Source: Acidobacteriaceae bacterium TAA 166
GTDB lineage: Bacteria > Acidobacteriota > Terriglobia > Terriglobales > Acidobacteriaceae
Direction: 5' to 3'
NCBI GenBank assembly: GCA_000421065.1
Contig: ATWD01000001.1
Location: 2,472,001-2,536,000, forward strand
Length of the DNA: 64,000 nt
Position numbers and translations under genes: made by a program. Positions 50,828-57,914 of this stretch are shown here, one piece after another; position 1 is the stretch's first letter, and the number at the start of each line of letters is the position of its first letter. Below the pieces are notes generated by a model. That model was not told the DNA's origin. It saw nothing but the letters and a program-made list of their open reading frames with translations, and did not search any database.

Positions 50828-51041
50828 AGCCTGCCGGCCGGGCCCACTGCGCGTGGGGCGGTCACTTCGTGACGTGTATTTGCCCTTCGGGTCGCTTGCG
50901 AAGATATTTGTGCCGAACCGAAGGGAGGCCCACGGCGAAGCCGACATACGCGTCACGAAGTGACCGCCCGTACCGGGTCCCACAAACAGGTCTTCGTTTG
51001 GGGGGTGGCCCAGCGCAGTGGGCCCGTCCGGCAGGCCAGCG
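50828..51041 (-). repeat. Palindromic intergenic element, long form (copy 15) with inner insert
   Basis: A GGCC-type arm (GCCTGCCGGCCGGGCCCACT) on the left and AGTGGGCCCGTCCGGCAGGCC on the right, with GGTCACTTCGTGAC and GTCACGAAGTGACC hairpins inside. Between right-hand parts lies an extra segment (about 50967-51005, with AAACAGGTCTTCGTTT), a hairpin of its own, absent from other copies. It lies 3' of the gene ending at 51057 and occupies nearly all of the gap. Confidence 0.75.
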
Positions 51042-51056
51042 CCTCAAAGCCGCTTA

Positions 51057-51362
51057 TTACTTCTCTTCGATGCCTTTGATCGTTAGGTCCTCATGGTCGC
51101 GATGGCCCTTCTTATCCGTGACCCAGACGCTCATCCGAGAGTTCGAGATCTTTCGGACCTCGTAATCGACCCCCACCTCGAACTTATAAGCCAGACCGAA
51201 CTGGCCGACGATAGTTTGCTGAAGCAGGTATTGCTTGCCGTCCATCGTCGCCGTGATGAGTTTTGCGTGGAGGGGTTCGAGGTTGGAGTCCGCCGCCGCT
51301 AGAGTTTGGTCCGAGATCCCGGTGATGTGGACGGTTTGGGCTACGGCAGATGACAAAAGCAA
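51057..51362 (-). CDS. Small secreted-type hypothetical protein with disrupted signal peptide
   Basis: The uninterrupted frame can begin at a TTG (51362), reading MLLSSAVAQTVHITG. A better start, ATG 51385 with GGGGG upstream, encodes MRAFILAV in another frame; a one-base insertion near 51362-51366 would join the two into an ordinary signal peptide ending SSAVA-Q. The mature part (about 93 residues) is beta-rich (TMDGKQYLLQQTIVGQFGLAYKFEVGVDYEV) and ends KGIEEK. No family is recognised. This may be a real frameshift, a recent inactivation or an error in the sequence. Confidence 0.55.
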   Translation of the reverse strand: MLLSSAVAQTVHITGISDQTLAAADSNLEPLHAKLITATMDGKQYLLQQTIVGQFGLAYKFEVGVDYEVRKISNSRMSVWVTDKKGHRDHEDLTIKGIEEK

Positions 51363-51462
51363 ACAGCCAAAATGAACGCCCGCATAGAACCCCCAAATCC
51401 AAAGTTAGCCTAAATGAGTCTGCGTGACCCCGAGATCAATTCTTAGACTTTTGGAAAAGACG

Positions 51463-51486
51463 ATGACCTGCCGCGCGGGCGCCTGG
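51463..51486 (-). repeat. Palindromic intergenic element, half-arm (copy 16)
   Basis: GACCTGCCGCGCGGGCGCC, 3' of the ABC ATPase gene and 5' of the gene at 51.36 kb. Confidence 0.5.
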
Positions 51487-51527
51487 TACTTCACAAAAAA
51501 TATGCCGCTAGCCGTAAACTAAAGAAC

Positions 51528-52349
51528 CTAAATCGTCGCCAACGGCCGTCTGCGGTCGGTCGTCATCGTAGGAGCCGAGGCCAGCAGCCTTCGCGTGTAC
51601 TCGTGCTGCGGGTTGTGGAAGAGCTCCGCCGCCGCGCCCTGCTCGACGATCCGTCCCCTCTGCATCACCGCCACCCGGTCCGCCACCTGGCTCACCACCG
51701 CCAGGTCGTGCGAGATGAACAGCATGGACAGGTTATGGGTCTCGCGCAGACGGTTCAGCAAAGCAAGAATCTGCGCCTGCACGGTCACATCCAGCGCCGT
51801 CGTCGGCTCGTCCGCGATCAGCAGCCGGGGCCGGTTCACGATCGCCATCGCAATCAGAATCCTCTGCCGCTGTCCGCCGGAGAACTGGTGCGGATAGTCG
51901 CGCATCCTTCGCTCGGGCTCCGGCAGCGCCACCTCGCGCATCGCCTCGACGACTCTCGCGGCGACCTCGCGGCGCGAGAGCTCCGGGTGGTGCGCCCGGA
52001 CCGCCTCGGCGATCTGCTCCCCGACCGGCATCACTGGGTTGAGCGCTGTCATCGGCTCCTGGAAGATCATGGCGATCTCCCGTCCGCGATGGTGCCGCAT
52101 CTCTGCCTCGGAGATCTGCAAGAGGGGAGCCCCCGCGAAACGGATCCCGCCGGCTACCCTGGCCGTGGGCGGAAGCAGCCTCAGCACCGCCAGCGAGGTG
52201 GCCGACTTTCCCGACCCCGACTCCCCCACCAGCCCCAGCGTCTCCCCTTCCGCCAGAGAGAACGAGATTCCCTCCACCGCGGGACGGCCTCCGAAGCCGA
52301 TCGTCAGATCGTCAACGGCGAGAAGAGGATTGAGGCCGGGAGCGTTCAC
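51528..52349 (-). CDS. Peptide-type ABC transporter ATP-binding protein (DppD/OppD-like)
   Basis: The 273-residue protein has Walker [14 protein letters not shown]-loop [13 protein letters not shown], signature [15 protein letters not shown], Walker [14 protein letters not shown] and H-loop [10 protein letters not shown]. The FQEPM(T/S)LNP pattern and [13 protein letters not shown] mark the peptide/nickel subfamily. It lacks the C-terminal Cys-containing oligopeptide extension (HP..GC...RCP) of most DppD/DppF proteins. No permease or binding-protein gene lies next to it in the window, which is unusual for this family. Confidence 0.85.
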   Translation of the reverse strand: MNAPGLNPLLAVDDLTIGFGGRPAVEGISFSLAEGETLGLVGESGSGKSATSLAVLRLLPPTARVAGGIRFAGAPLLQISEAEMRHHRGREIAMIFQEPMTALNPVMPVGEQIAEAVRAHHPELSRREVAARVVEAMREVALPEPERRMRDYPHQFSGGQRQRILIAMAIVNRPRLLIADEPTTALDVTVQAQILALLNRLRETHNLSMLFISHDLAVVSQVADRVAVMQRGRIVEQGAAAELFHNPQHEYTRRLLASAPTMTTDRRRPLATI

Positions 52350-52426
52350 AACGCAATAGTAATGTAAGGGGATCGGGCATCGGCGAGGCTCAACCGCGTT
52401 GGTCTGCGTCTAAACTCGTGACGCGT

Positions 52427-54403
52427 ATGAAAACGGCGATACTGTCTTTCGTGATGGGATTGGGGCTCGGCCCCACGGTCTGGGCTCCCGCTGCCCTGGC
52501 CCAGACCCACAAGGTCGCCCCCAGGCCCGAGACCGTGGTCCGGGCCGTGGGGGTGTATGAGTGGACCGGCGACCTGGCCAAACCCACTGGAACCCGGTTC
52601 GTTCCCGTCACCATCTTCATCGACGGGGAGCTGAAGGACGCCGGCGTCTACAAGCCGCAGCCGGTCCCCTTCGCCCTGCTCACCGGCAACATCTACGAGC
52701 TCGAGGACAGCGGCCTGCCCAAGGGGACGATTACGCTCGAGAGCGCCCTGCACGCGGTCGAGGTTGACGGGGCCGCCGCGCCACCCTTTATCGACGGATG
52801 GACCGCGTACGGCAACTACAAGGCCGAGGCCACCCCCCGCAAGACCGCTCCGCTGAAGCCCACGAAGACGCTGTCCCAGATCGCCATCGCGAACGGGAAC
52901 GGGAGCAAGCCGCACCTATCGGACAAGTCGAGCGATACCGCGGGGAAGAGCGACGACTCTGGTCCGTCGACCGGTTCGGCCAATACCGACAGCAAGGCCG
53001 ACAGCAGCGGCGACAGCGACTCCGGGCGCCCCACGCTGCATCGTAAGTCCACAGATGCGAGCTCAGGGAGTTCGAGCCAAACCGGCGACACGAGCGGCTC
53101 CAATAAAGGCAGCGATACGAGTACGGCGAACAAGGCCCCGGACAGCAAGACGGACAAGACGGCCGACACTTCGACCCAGATAAACAGCCAGCCCACCTCG
53201 ACAAACGCCAAACCCGCCCCGGCCGACGACGATCCAGACCGTCCGACGATGCACCGGCGGGATGTCGGCGACGACAACTCCAGCGACTCAGGCAAGACCA
53301 CCCCGACCGCATCTTCGGACGACGACGCCGACCGCCCAACACTGCGGCGCCGATCGCCGGAGGAGAACAAGAAGCGCAAGAACGACAAGGAGACGGCAAG
53401 CGTCACAGGGGGGGCCTCGCCCGATGACGATCCCGACCGTCCACGCCTGCACCACGGCGGTAGCGGCACGGACGAGACCGAGGCCCCGAAGCTGACCGGA
53501 GTCCCTGCGAGCATGCGTCAGATGGTCGCCATCTCCGACGCGAAGGACCGCGACACCCACGTCTATGCCCGCCCCTGGGAGGACACCAACGAGCGTGCGG
53601 CGATCCTAGCCAAGATGCAGGCCTTCGCCCGCGCTAAGCTGGCCGAGTATGGCGTAGTTCCAGGTGTAACCCCGGCAAATGCTGTCGCCGAATCCACGGC
53701 ATCAGCCACATCGACAAAAGGTGCGACCGTCAACCCGAACGATGCGCCGGACTCCGGTCCCCCAGCACTGAAACGCGGGATGCCGTCGAAGTCCCAGCTC
53801 TCGGCGGAGAGCAACACCGCGGCCTCCGGCACAAGCTCTTCTACAACCAAGAGCCAGACCAGCACCGCGAACCAGACCAGCCAGGCCACTCAGGATCAGG
53901 GACCGCCCACACTGAAGCGCGGGATACCGACCAAGTCGTCGACGACCACGGGCGGCACGCCGGCAACCGCAGGAACCACCTCTGCCGCTACCGCAGGGAA
54001 GAAGACAACAGCCTCGAGGTCAAAGAATCGCAAGCCATCCGCTCCCGCTCCCGTCACCCTGGCCGACGAGGATCTGCGCGGCTATACCCTAAGCTACGGC
54101 GGCGCTCCGACCTACGTCTACATGGCCCATACGGTCGAGAGCGGATCGGTGATGCGCTACGTGACCATCGTGGCGCAGGACAACGGCATGGGCGAGCTGA
54201 AGGTTGCGCTTTCAGGCGCGACCGATGCGGCCCACCTAGACCGCACGCCCTGGATGCGGCTGGTGGATGTGGTAGATGTCGAAGCCTCGAACCGTGCCAG
54301 CCTGCTCTTCGAGCTGCGTGGACAGAGCTCGCGTCAGTTCGCCCTCTACCGCGTCATCGCCGCGCGGCCCGAGCAGATCTTTTTGTCTGGGGGCGGGGAG
54401 TAG
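52427..54403 (+). CDS. Secreted protein with a degenerate D-x-x-R-P-x-L-x-R repeat region
   Basis: I take the ATG at 52427; a GTG three codons upstream is possible. The 658-residue protein has a signal peptide (MKTAILSFVMGLGLGPTVWAPAALA-Q), a folded N-terminal domain (to about residue 140), a Ser/Thr/Asp/Lys-rich low-complexity region (about 150-540) and a beta-rich C-terminal domain (LRGYTLSYGGAPTYVYMA onward). Within the low-complexity part a short motif recurs about six times: DSGRPTLHRK, DDPDRPTMHRR, DDADRPTLRRR, DDPDRPRLHHG, DSGPPALKRG, DQGPPTLKRG (residues about 195-500). The function is unknown. Confidence 0.75.
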   Translation: MKTAILSFVMGLGLGPTVWAPAALAQTHKVAPRPETVVRAVGVYEWTGDLAKPTGTRFVPVTIFIDGELKDAGVYKPQPVPFALLTGNIYELEDSGLPKGTITLESALHAVEVDGAAAPPFIDGWTAYGNYKAEATPRKTAPLKPTKTLSQIAIANGNGSKPHLSDKSSDTAGKSDDSGPSTGSANTDSKADSSGDSDSGRPTLHRKSTDASSGSSSQTGDTSGSNKGSDTSTANKAPDSKTDKTADTSTQINSQPTSTNAKPAPADDDPDRPTMHRRDVGDDNSSDSGKTTPTASSDDDADRPTLRRRSPEENKKRKNDKETASVTGGASPDDDPDRPRLHHGGSGTDETEAPKLTGVPASMRQMVAISDAKDRDTHVYARPWEDTNERAAILAKMQAFARAKLAEYGVVPGVTPANAVAESTASATSTKGATVNPNDAPDSGPPALKRGMPSKSQLSAESNTAASGTSSSTTKSQTSTANQTSQATQDQGPPTLKRGIPTKSSTTTGGTPATAGTTSAATAGKKTTASRSKNRKPSAPAPVTLADEDLRGYTLSYGGAPTYVYMAHTVESGSVMRYVTIVAQDNGMGELKVALSGATDAAHLDRTPWMRLVDVVDVEASNRASLLFELRGQSSRQFALYRVIAARPEQIFLSGGGE

Positions 54404-54420
54404 GGTCTAGGGATCTAGAA

Positions 54421-54450
54421 GTGCGCTGCCGCGCGGGCCAGCGTCTTTCT
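54421..54450. repeat. Palindromic intergenic element, short form (copy 17)
   Basis: GTGCGCTGCCGCGCGGGCCAGCG and then TCTTTCTC, between the convergent repeat-protein and TetR genes. Confidence 0.6.
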
Positions 54451-54478
54451 CTCAAAAAAATTGTTTGGAGCATGCCGA

Positions 54479-55186
54479 TTACTTAGCTCTTTTCCCTACC
54501 TTTGTGGATGACACGCCGGAGGAAGGACCCCGCAGTAATGTCTCGAGGTAAAGGTCGGTCAGAAGCTCGGCGGGCGCCGAGGGAAAGCCCGGGCAGGTCA
54601 GCTTGAGGCTGACGATGCCGTGCAGGCTGGCCCAGAACGACTCCGCAATCTCAGTGGGGGTCGCGGGGCGGGCAGGACTTTCTACGCTGAAGGGAATGAG
54701 CCCTGTGGCGATCAGGCCGGCTGCATTGCCGATCAGAATCTCGTAGGCCGCGGTGGCGGGATCCTTCTCCTCGGCCACAGCCTGGGACGATTGCCCCTGT
54801 GGAGATTGAAAGACCGCCTTGATGTACGCCGGATCTTCCATAAAGATCAACGCGTAGGTCTGGGGATTTTCAAGACCGAAGCGGACGTAAGCGTGGGCAA
54901 GCGAACGCGTGCGCTGGGCGGGAGTTGCCGCCGCATCGGCGACCGCCGCCGACAGAGCGCGGTAGAGATCGGCGTATCCGATGCGTCCGACCGCCTGCGC
55001 GATCTCGTCACGATTCTTGAAGTGCAGGTAGAGCGTGGCGGGGGAGTAGCCGATGCGCTCGGCGAGCCTGCGCATGGTGAGGGCATCAAAGCCCTCTTCG
55101 GCGATGATCGCGCGCGAGGCAGCGAGGATCTCCTCGCGCAGGCTCTGCCGGGCCGCCTCACGGCGCTTATTTTTCTTGACAGCCAT
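54479..55186 (-). CDS. TetR-family transcriptional regulator
   Basis: I take the ATG at 55186 (MAVKKNKRREAARQ); the extra 27 codons upstream encode nothing TetR-like. The 235-residue protein has the HTH pattern RAIIAEEGFDALTMRRLAERIGYSPATLYLHFKNRDEI and a helical ligand-binding C-terminal domain (residues about 80-215, AHAYVRFGLENPQTYALIFM). It is divergent from an SDR gene with a dyad-rich gap, so it very likely represses that gene and itself. The ligand is unknown. Confidence 0.9.
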   Translation of the reverse strand: MAVKKNKRREAARQSLREEILAASRAIIAEEGFDALTMRRLAERIGYSPATLYLHFKNRDEIAQAVGRIGYADLYRALSAAVADAAATPAQRTRSLAHAYVRFGLENPQTYALIFMEDPAYIKAVFQSPQGQSSQAVAEEKDPATAAYEILIGNAAGLIATGLIPFSVESPARPATPTEIAESFWASLHGIVSLKLTCPGFPSAPAELLTDLYLETLLRGPSSGVSSTKVGKRAK

Positions 55187-55204
55187 GCGGTTGAGTATAA
55201 ACTG

Positions 55205-55229
55205 AACAGTGTTTAGTGAACATAGTTCA
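55205..55229. promoter_or_regulatory. Candidate TetR operator
   Basis: The TGAAC-ATA-GTTCA dyad (55217-55229) and an upstream imperfect copy (CTGAACAGTGTTTAG) lie between the divergent TetR and SDR genes, in the position typical of an autoregulated operator. Confidence 0.45.
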
Positions 55230-55291
55230 TTTTTATAAACAACGTTCAACAGAGAAAGCTGAATCAACGTTCATGAGAGAGGGAAGGCGTT

Positions 55292-56260
55292 ATGGCAAAG
55301 ATTGCGTTGTTTGGAGCGGCGGGAGCGATCGGGCGCAGCCTGGCCGATGCGTTGCAGCAGCGCGGCGAAGACTATCGCGTGGTGGGGCGTGACCGTGCGC
55401 GTCTGGAAAAGACCTTTGACGGAGACCCGAAGGCCGAGCGCGGGGCCCAGGTTGAAATCGTCACGTGGAACCCGGACGATCCCGCGTCGGTGCGGGCGGC
55501 TGCCAGCGGCATCGACACGCTGATCTACCTGGTCGGCGTGCCCTATGACCACTTCGAGCTGCATCCTCCCACCATGCGTAAGACACTCGATGGAGCCATT
55601 GCAGAGGGCGTGCGCCGGGTGCTGCTGATCGCCACGGTGTATCCCTACGGCACCCCGCAGACTCCGAAGGTCGCCGAAGATCATCCGCGCAATCCCACGA
55701 CCTTCAAGGGCAGGATGCGCAAGGAGCAGGAAGACATGCTCATGGCCGAGGACGCAGCCGGAAGGGTCGAAGGCGTCATTCTGCGGCTTCCCGACTTCTA
55801 CGGCCCGGGTGTCGAGGCGAGTTTTTTGGACAACGTCTTCAAGGCCGCCGTGAACGGGGAAACCGGCGATATGATCGGCCCTATCGATACGCCCCATGAG
55901 TTCGTCTACGTGCCGGATGTTGGTCCAGTGGCGCTCGCCCTGGCGGCGAAGCCTGAGGCCCGCGGGCGGTGGTGGAACCTCGCCGGCGCGGGAGTGACGA
56001 GCCAGAAGCAGATGGCCAAGATGGCCTTCGCCGCAACGGGAAAGCCGATGAAGACGCGGATAGCGGGGAAGATGATGCTGCGCGTGATCGGGCTGTTCAA
56101 GCCCTTCATGAAGGAGTTGGTCGAGATGCACTATCTGCAGACGACGCCTGTCTTGATGGACGATACGATGCTAAGCAATCTGCTCGATGGGCTGAAGAAG
56201 ACGCCGTACGAGGAGGGGGTGCGGCGCACGGTGGAGTCTCTGCGAGAGGCTCGGGGATAG
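55292..56260 (+). CDS. NAD(P)-binding Rossmann-fold oxidoreductase / SDR (extended)
   Basis: The 322-residue protein starts AKIALFGAAGAIGRSLADAL, the GXXGXXG dinucleotide-binding loop of extended/atypical SDRs. IDTLIYLVGVPYDHFELH and GVILRLPDFYGPGVE are in the expected places of NmrA- or epimerase-like proteins, but a YXXXK pair is not clearly seen. Substrates could be a sugar nucleotide or a small carbonyl compound. It is divergent from the TetR gene and probably controlled by it. GGGAAGG lies upstream of the ATG. Confidence 0.85.
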   Translation: MAKIALFGAAGAIGRSLADALQQRGEDYRVVGRDRARLEKTFDGDPKAERGAQVEIVTWNPDDPASVRAAASGIDTLIYLVGVPYDHFELHPPTMRKTLDGAIAEGVRRVLLIATVYPYGTPQTPKVAEDHPRNPTTFKGRMRKEQEDMLMAEDAAGRVEGVILRLPDFYGPGVEASFLDNVFKAAVNGETGDMIGPIDTPHEFVYVPDVGPVALALAAKPEARGRWWNLAGAGVTSQKQMAKMAFAATGKPMKTRIAGKMMLRVIGLFKPFMKELVEMHYLQTTPVLMDDTMLSNLLDGLKKTPYEEGVRRTVESLREARG

Positions 56261-56270
56261 AGAAACGTTT

Positions 56271-56315
56271 TGCGCTGCCGCGCGGGCCCACGGCGCGTGG
56301 GGCAGCGCCTGTCCT
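56271..56315. repeat. Palindromic intergenic element, short form (copy 18)
   Basis: GCGCTGCCGCGCGGGCCCACGGCGCGTGGGGCAGCGCC between the convergent SDR and pirin genes; ends in TGTCCTTC. The inner CCCACGGCGCGTGGG is a second perfect hairpin. Confidence 0.7.
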
Positions 56316-56356
56316 TCACCCGGGTCTCTCCCTCGAGACCCGGGCTTCCGGTTGTT

Positions 56357-57250
56357 TTACAGCTGTCCGAAGCGGCCGGAGTTGAAGTCCTCGACCGCCT
56401 GCAGGATCTCCTGGCGAGTGTTCATCACGAAGGGGCCGTAGTTGGCGATGGGCTCATTGATCGGCTCGCCACTCAGAAGCACCAGCGCTGAATCAACCGT
56501 GGCCTCGAAGACCATCGTGCCGCCCTCCTGTCCCAGGGTCGCGATGCGGGCCTCGCCCGAGAGCTTGGCTCCGTTGACCGTGGCGTCGCCCTTGCGCAGA
56601 ACGACGGCGGTGTTGTGGCCCTCGGGCACGTCGAGCTCGACGCGCTCGCCTGCCTTCAGCTCCACGTCCCAGACGTTGAGCGGGGTGAAGGTCTTCGCCG
56701 GGCCGCCTGCTCCGTCGAGCGAGCCGGCGATGATGCGGGCGTGGCCTCCGGTGGCGAAAGGAACCACCGGGATCTGCTCCTTCGTAATGGCCTGGTAGCC
56801 GGGCTTGGACATCTTGTTCGCCGCGGGCAGGTTGACCCAGAGCTGGATCATCTCGAAGGTTCCGCCCGAGCGGGTGAACTCGGCCTCGTGCATCTCTTCG
56901 TGCAGGACTCCGGAGGCGGCGGTCATCCACTGGACGTCACCGGGGTAGATCACGCCGGAGTTCCCGGCTGAGTCGCGATGGGCGACCGAGCCCTGGTAGG
57001 CGATGGTGACGGTCTCGAAGCCGCGGTGCGGGTGCTCGCCCACGCCGCGAGGCTGGGCGGCGGCCTTGAAGTACTGCGGTCCGGCGTAGTCCAGCATCAG
57101 GAACGGGCTGACCTCAAGCTGAATGCCGTTCGAGGGAAACAGGTTGCGGACGGGGAAGCCGTCGCCAACCCAGTGCGTCGAGCCGGGGCCATAGGTTCCG
57201 AGGACCTTCTTCTGCTGCGTGGCGGTTGTGGTGTGCGTGATGGTGGACAT
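56357..57250 (-). CDS. Pirin-family protein
   Basis: The 297-residue bicupin has the pirin metal site: GVGEHPHRGFETVTIAYQG (HXH) and ASGVLHEEMHEAEF (HXE). The second cupin carries GERVELDVPEGHNTAVVLRKG. Pirins in bacteria are redox sensors or quercetinases (YhaK/YhhW groups); the complete metal site is compatible with quercetinase activity. It follows the MarR gene by 4 nt on the same strand and is very likely controlled by it. Confidence 0.92.
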   Translation of the reverse strand: MSTITHTTTATQQKKVLGTYGPGSTHWVGDGFPVRNLFPSNGIQLEVSPFLMLDYAGPQYFKAAAQPRGVGEHPHRGFETVTIAYQGSVAHRDSAGNSGVIYPGDVQWMTAASGVLHEEMHEAEFTRSGGTFEMIQLWVNLPAANKMSKPGYQAITKEQIPVVPFATGGHARIIAGSLDGAGGPAKTFTPLNVWDVELKAGERVELDVPEGHNTAVVLRKGDATVNGAKLSGEARIATLGQEGGTMVFEATVDSALVLLSGEPINEPIANYGPFVMNTRQEILQAVEDFNSGRFGQL

Positions 57251-57254
57251 AGGG

Positions 57255-57749
57255 TTACTCCTTCCGGCGTCCGTTGACGCCTGTTTCAGGTACAGCGTGA
57301 AAATCCTGGGCTGCGCGGCCCAGCCTGCGCAGAAGCGGCAGAAGCTGGGCGCGGTCCTCTCGGCTGAAGCCGGCGAGCGTGGCCTCCATCTCGTCGCGGT
57401 GCTGGGCGAAGGCGTGCTCGATGAGGCTGCGGCCTTCGGGCGTCAGGTGAATGACGCGGGCGCGACGGTCTTTGGCGTCGCCGTGGCGTGCGACCAGGCC
57501 GCGGGTCTCCATGCGATCGACTGCCGTGGTCATGGAGCCGCTGGTCAGAAGCACCTTACGGCGAAGCTCGGTGACGGTCAGGGGGCCTTTGTGCAGCAGG
57601 GCCTCGAGGACACCGAAGTCAGTGACGCCCATCTCGAAGCGGGCGATGCTCTGGGTCGAGTGGGTTTCGACGGCCCGGAAGGCCTTCCAGAGGACCAGCC
57701 AGAGGTGGATGGCGCTGAGATCGGGTTCGGATTGTAGTGTCGCCTTCAT
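57255..57749 (-). CDS. MarR-family transcriptional regulator
   Basis: The 164-residue winged-helix protein has FGVLEALLHKGPLTVTELRRKVLLTSGSMTTAVDRMETRGLVARHGDAKDRRARVIHLT, the MarR recognition helix and wing. It lacks an obvious redox Cys. A perfect 14-bp palindrome (GCTTGATATCAAGC) lies 17 nt upstream of its start. As pirin follows immediately, the pair may respond to oxidants or quinone/flavonoid-type compounds; that is inference. Confidence 0.92.
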   Translation of the reverse strand: MKATLQSEPDLSAIHLWLVLWKAFRAVETHSTQSIARFEMGVTDFGVLEALLHKGPLTVTELRRKVLLTSGSMTTAVDRMETRGLVARHGDAKDRRARVIHLTPEGRSLIEHAFAQHRDEMEATLAGFSREDRAQLLPLLRRLGRAAQDFHAVPETGVNGRRKE

Positions 57750-57765
57750 ATCTCTACATATAGAT

Positions 57766-57779
57766 GCTTGATATCAAGC
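57766..57779. promoter_or_regulatory. Candidate MarR operator
   Basis: GCTTGATATCAAGC is a perfect 14-bp palindrome just upstream of the MarR start codon (57749). TTGATATCAA-type sites are known for several MarR-family repressors. Confidence 0.55.
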
Positions 57780-57805
57780 TAAAGATTCAGGCATTGGCTG
57801 GAAGG

Positions 57806-57862
57806 AAAAGACAGGCGCTGCCGCGCGGGCCCACTGCGCTCGGTCGGCAGGCCATATCTTTT
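57806..57862 (-). repeat. Palindromic intergenic element, short form (copy 19)
   Basis: AAAAGACAGGCGCTGCCGCG left arm, CCCACTGCGC, and a GGCC-type right arm (GGTCGGCAGGCC) with ATATCTTTTC. It lies between the sugar-dehydrogenase terminator and the MarR operator. Confidence 0.7.
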
Positions 57863-57865
57863 CTA

Positions 57866-57900
57866 TGCAAAAGAAAACCCGGCCTTTGAGGCCGGGCTCT
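57866..57900 (-). terminator. Intrinsic terminator
   Basis: CCCGGCCT/AGGCCGGG stem (57878-57885, 57889-57896; TTG loop). On the minus strand it is followed by TTTTCTTTTGC and so ends the sugar-dehydrogenase transcript. Confidence 0.85.
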
Positions 57901-57914
57901 TCGGATGGATTTTC

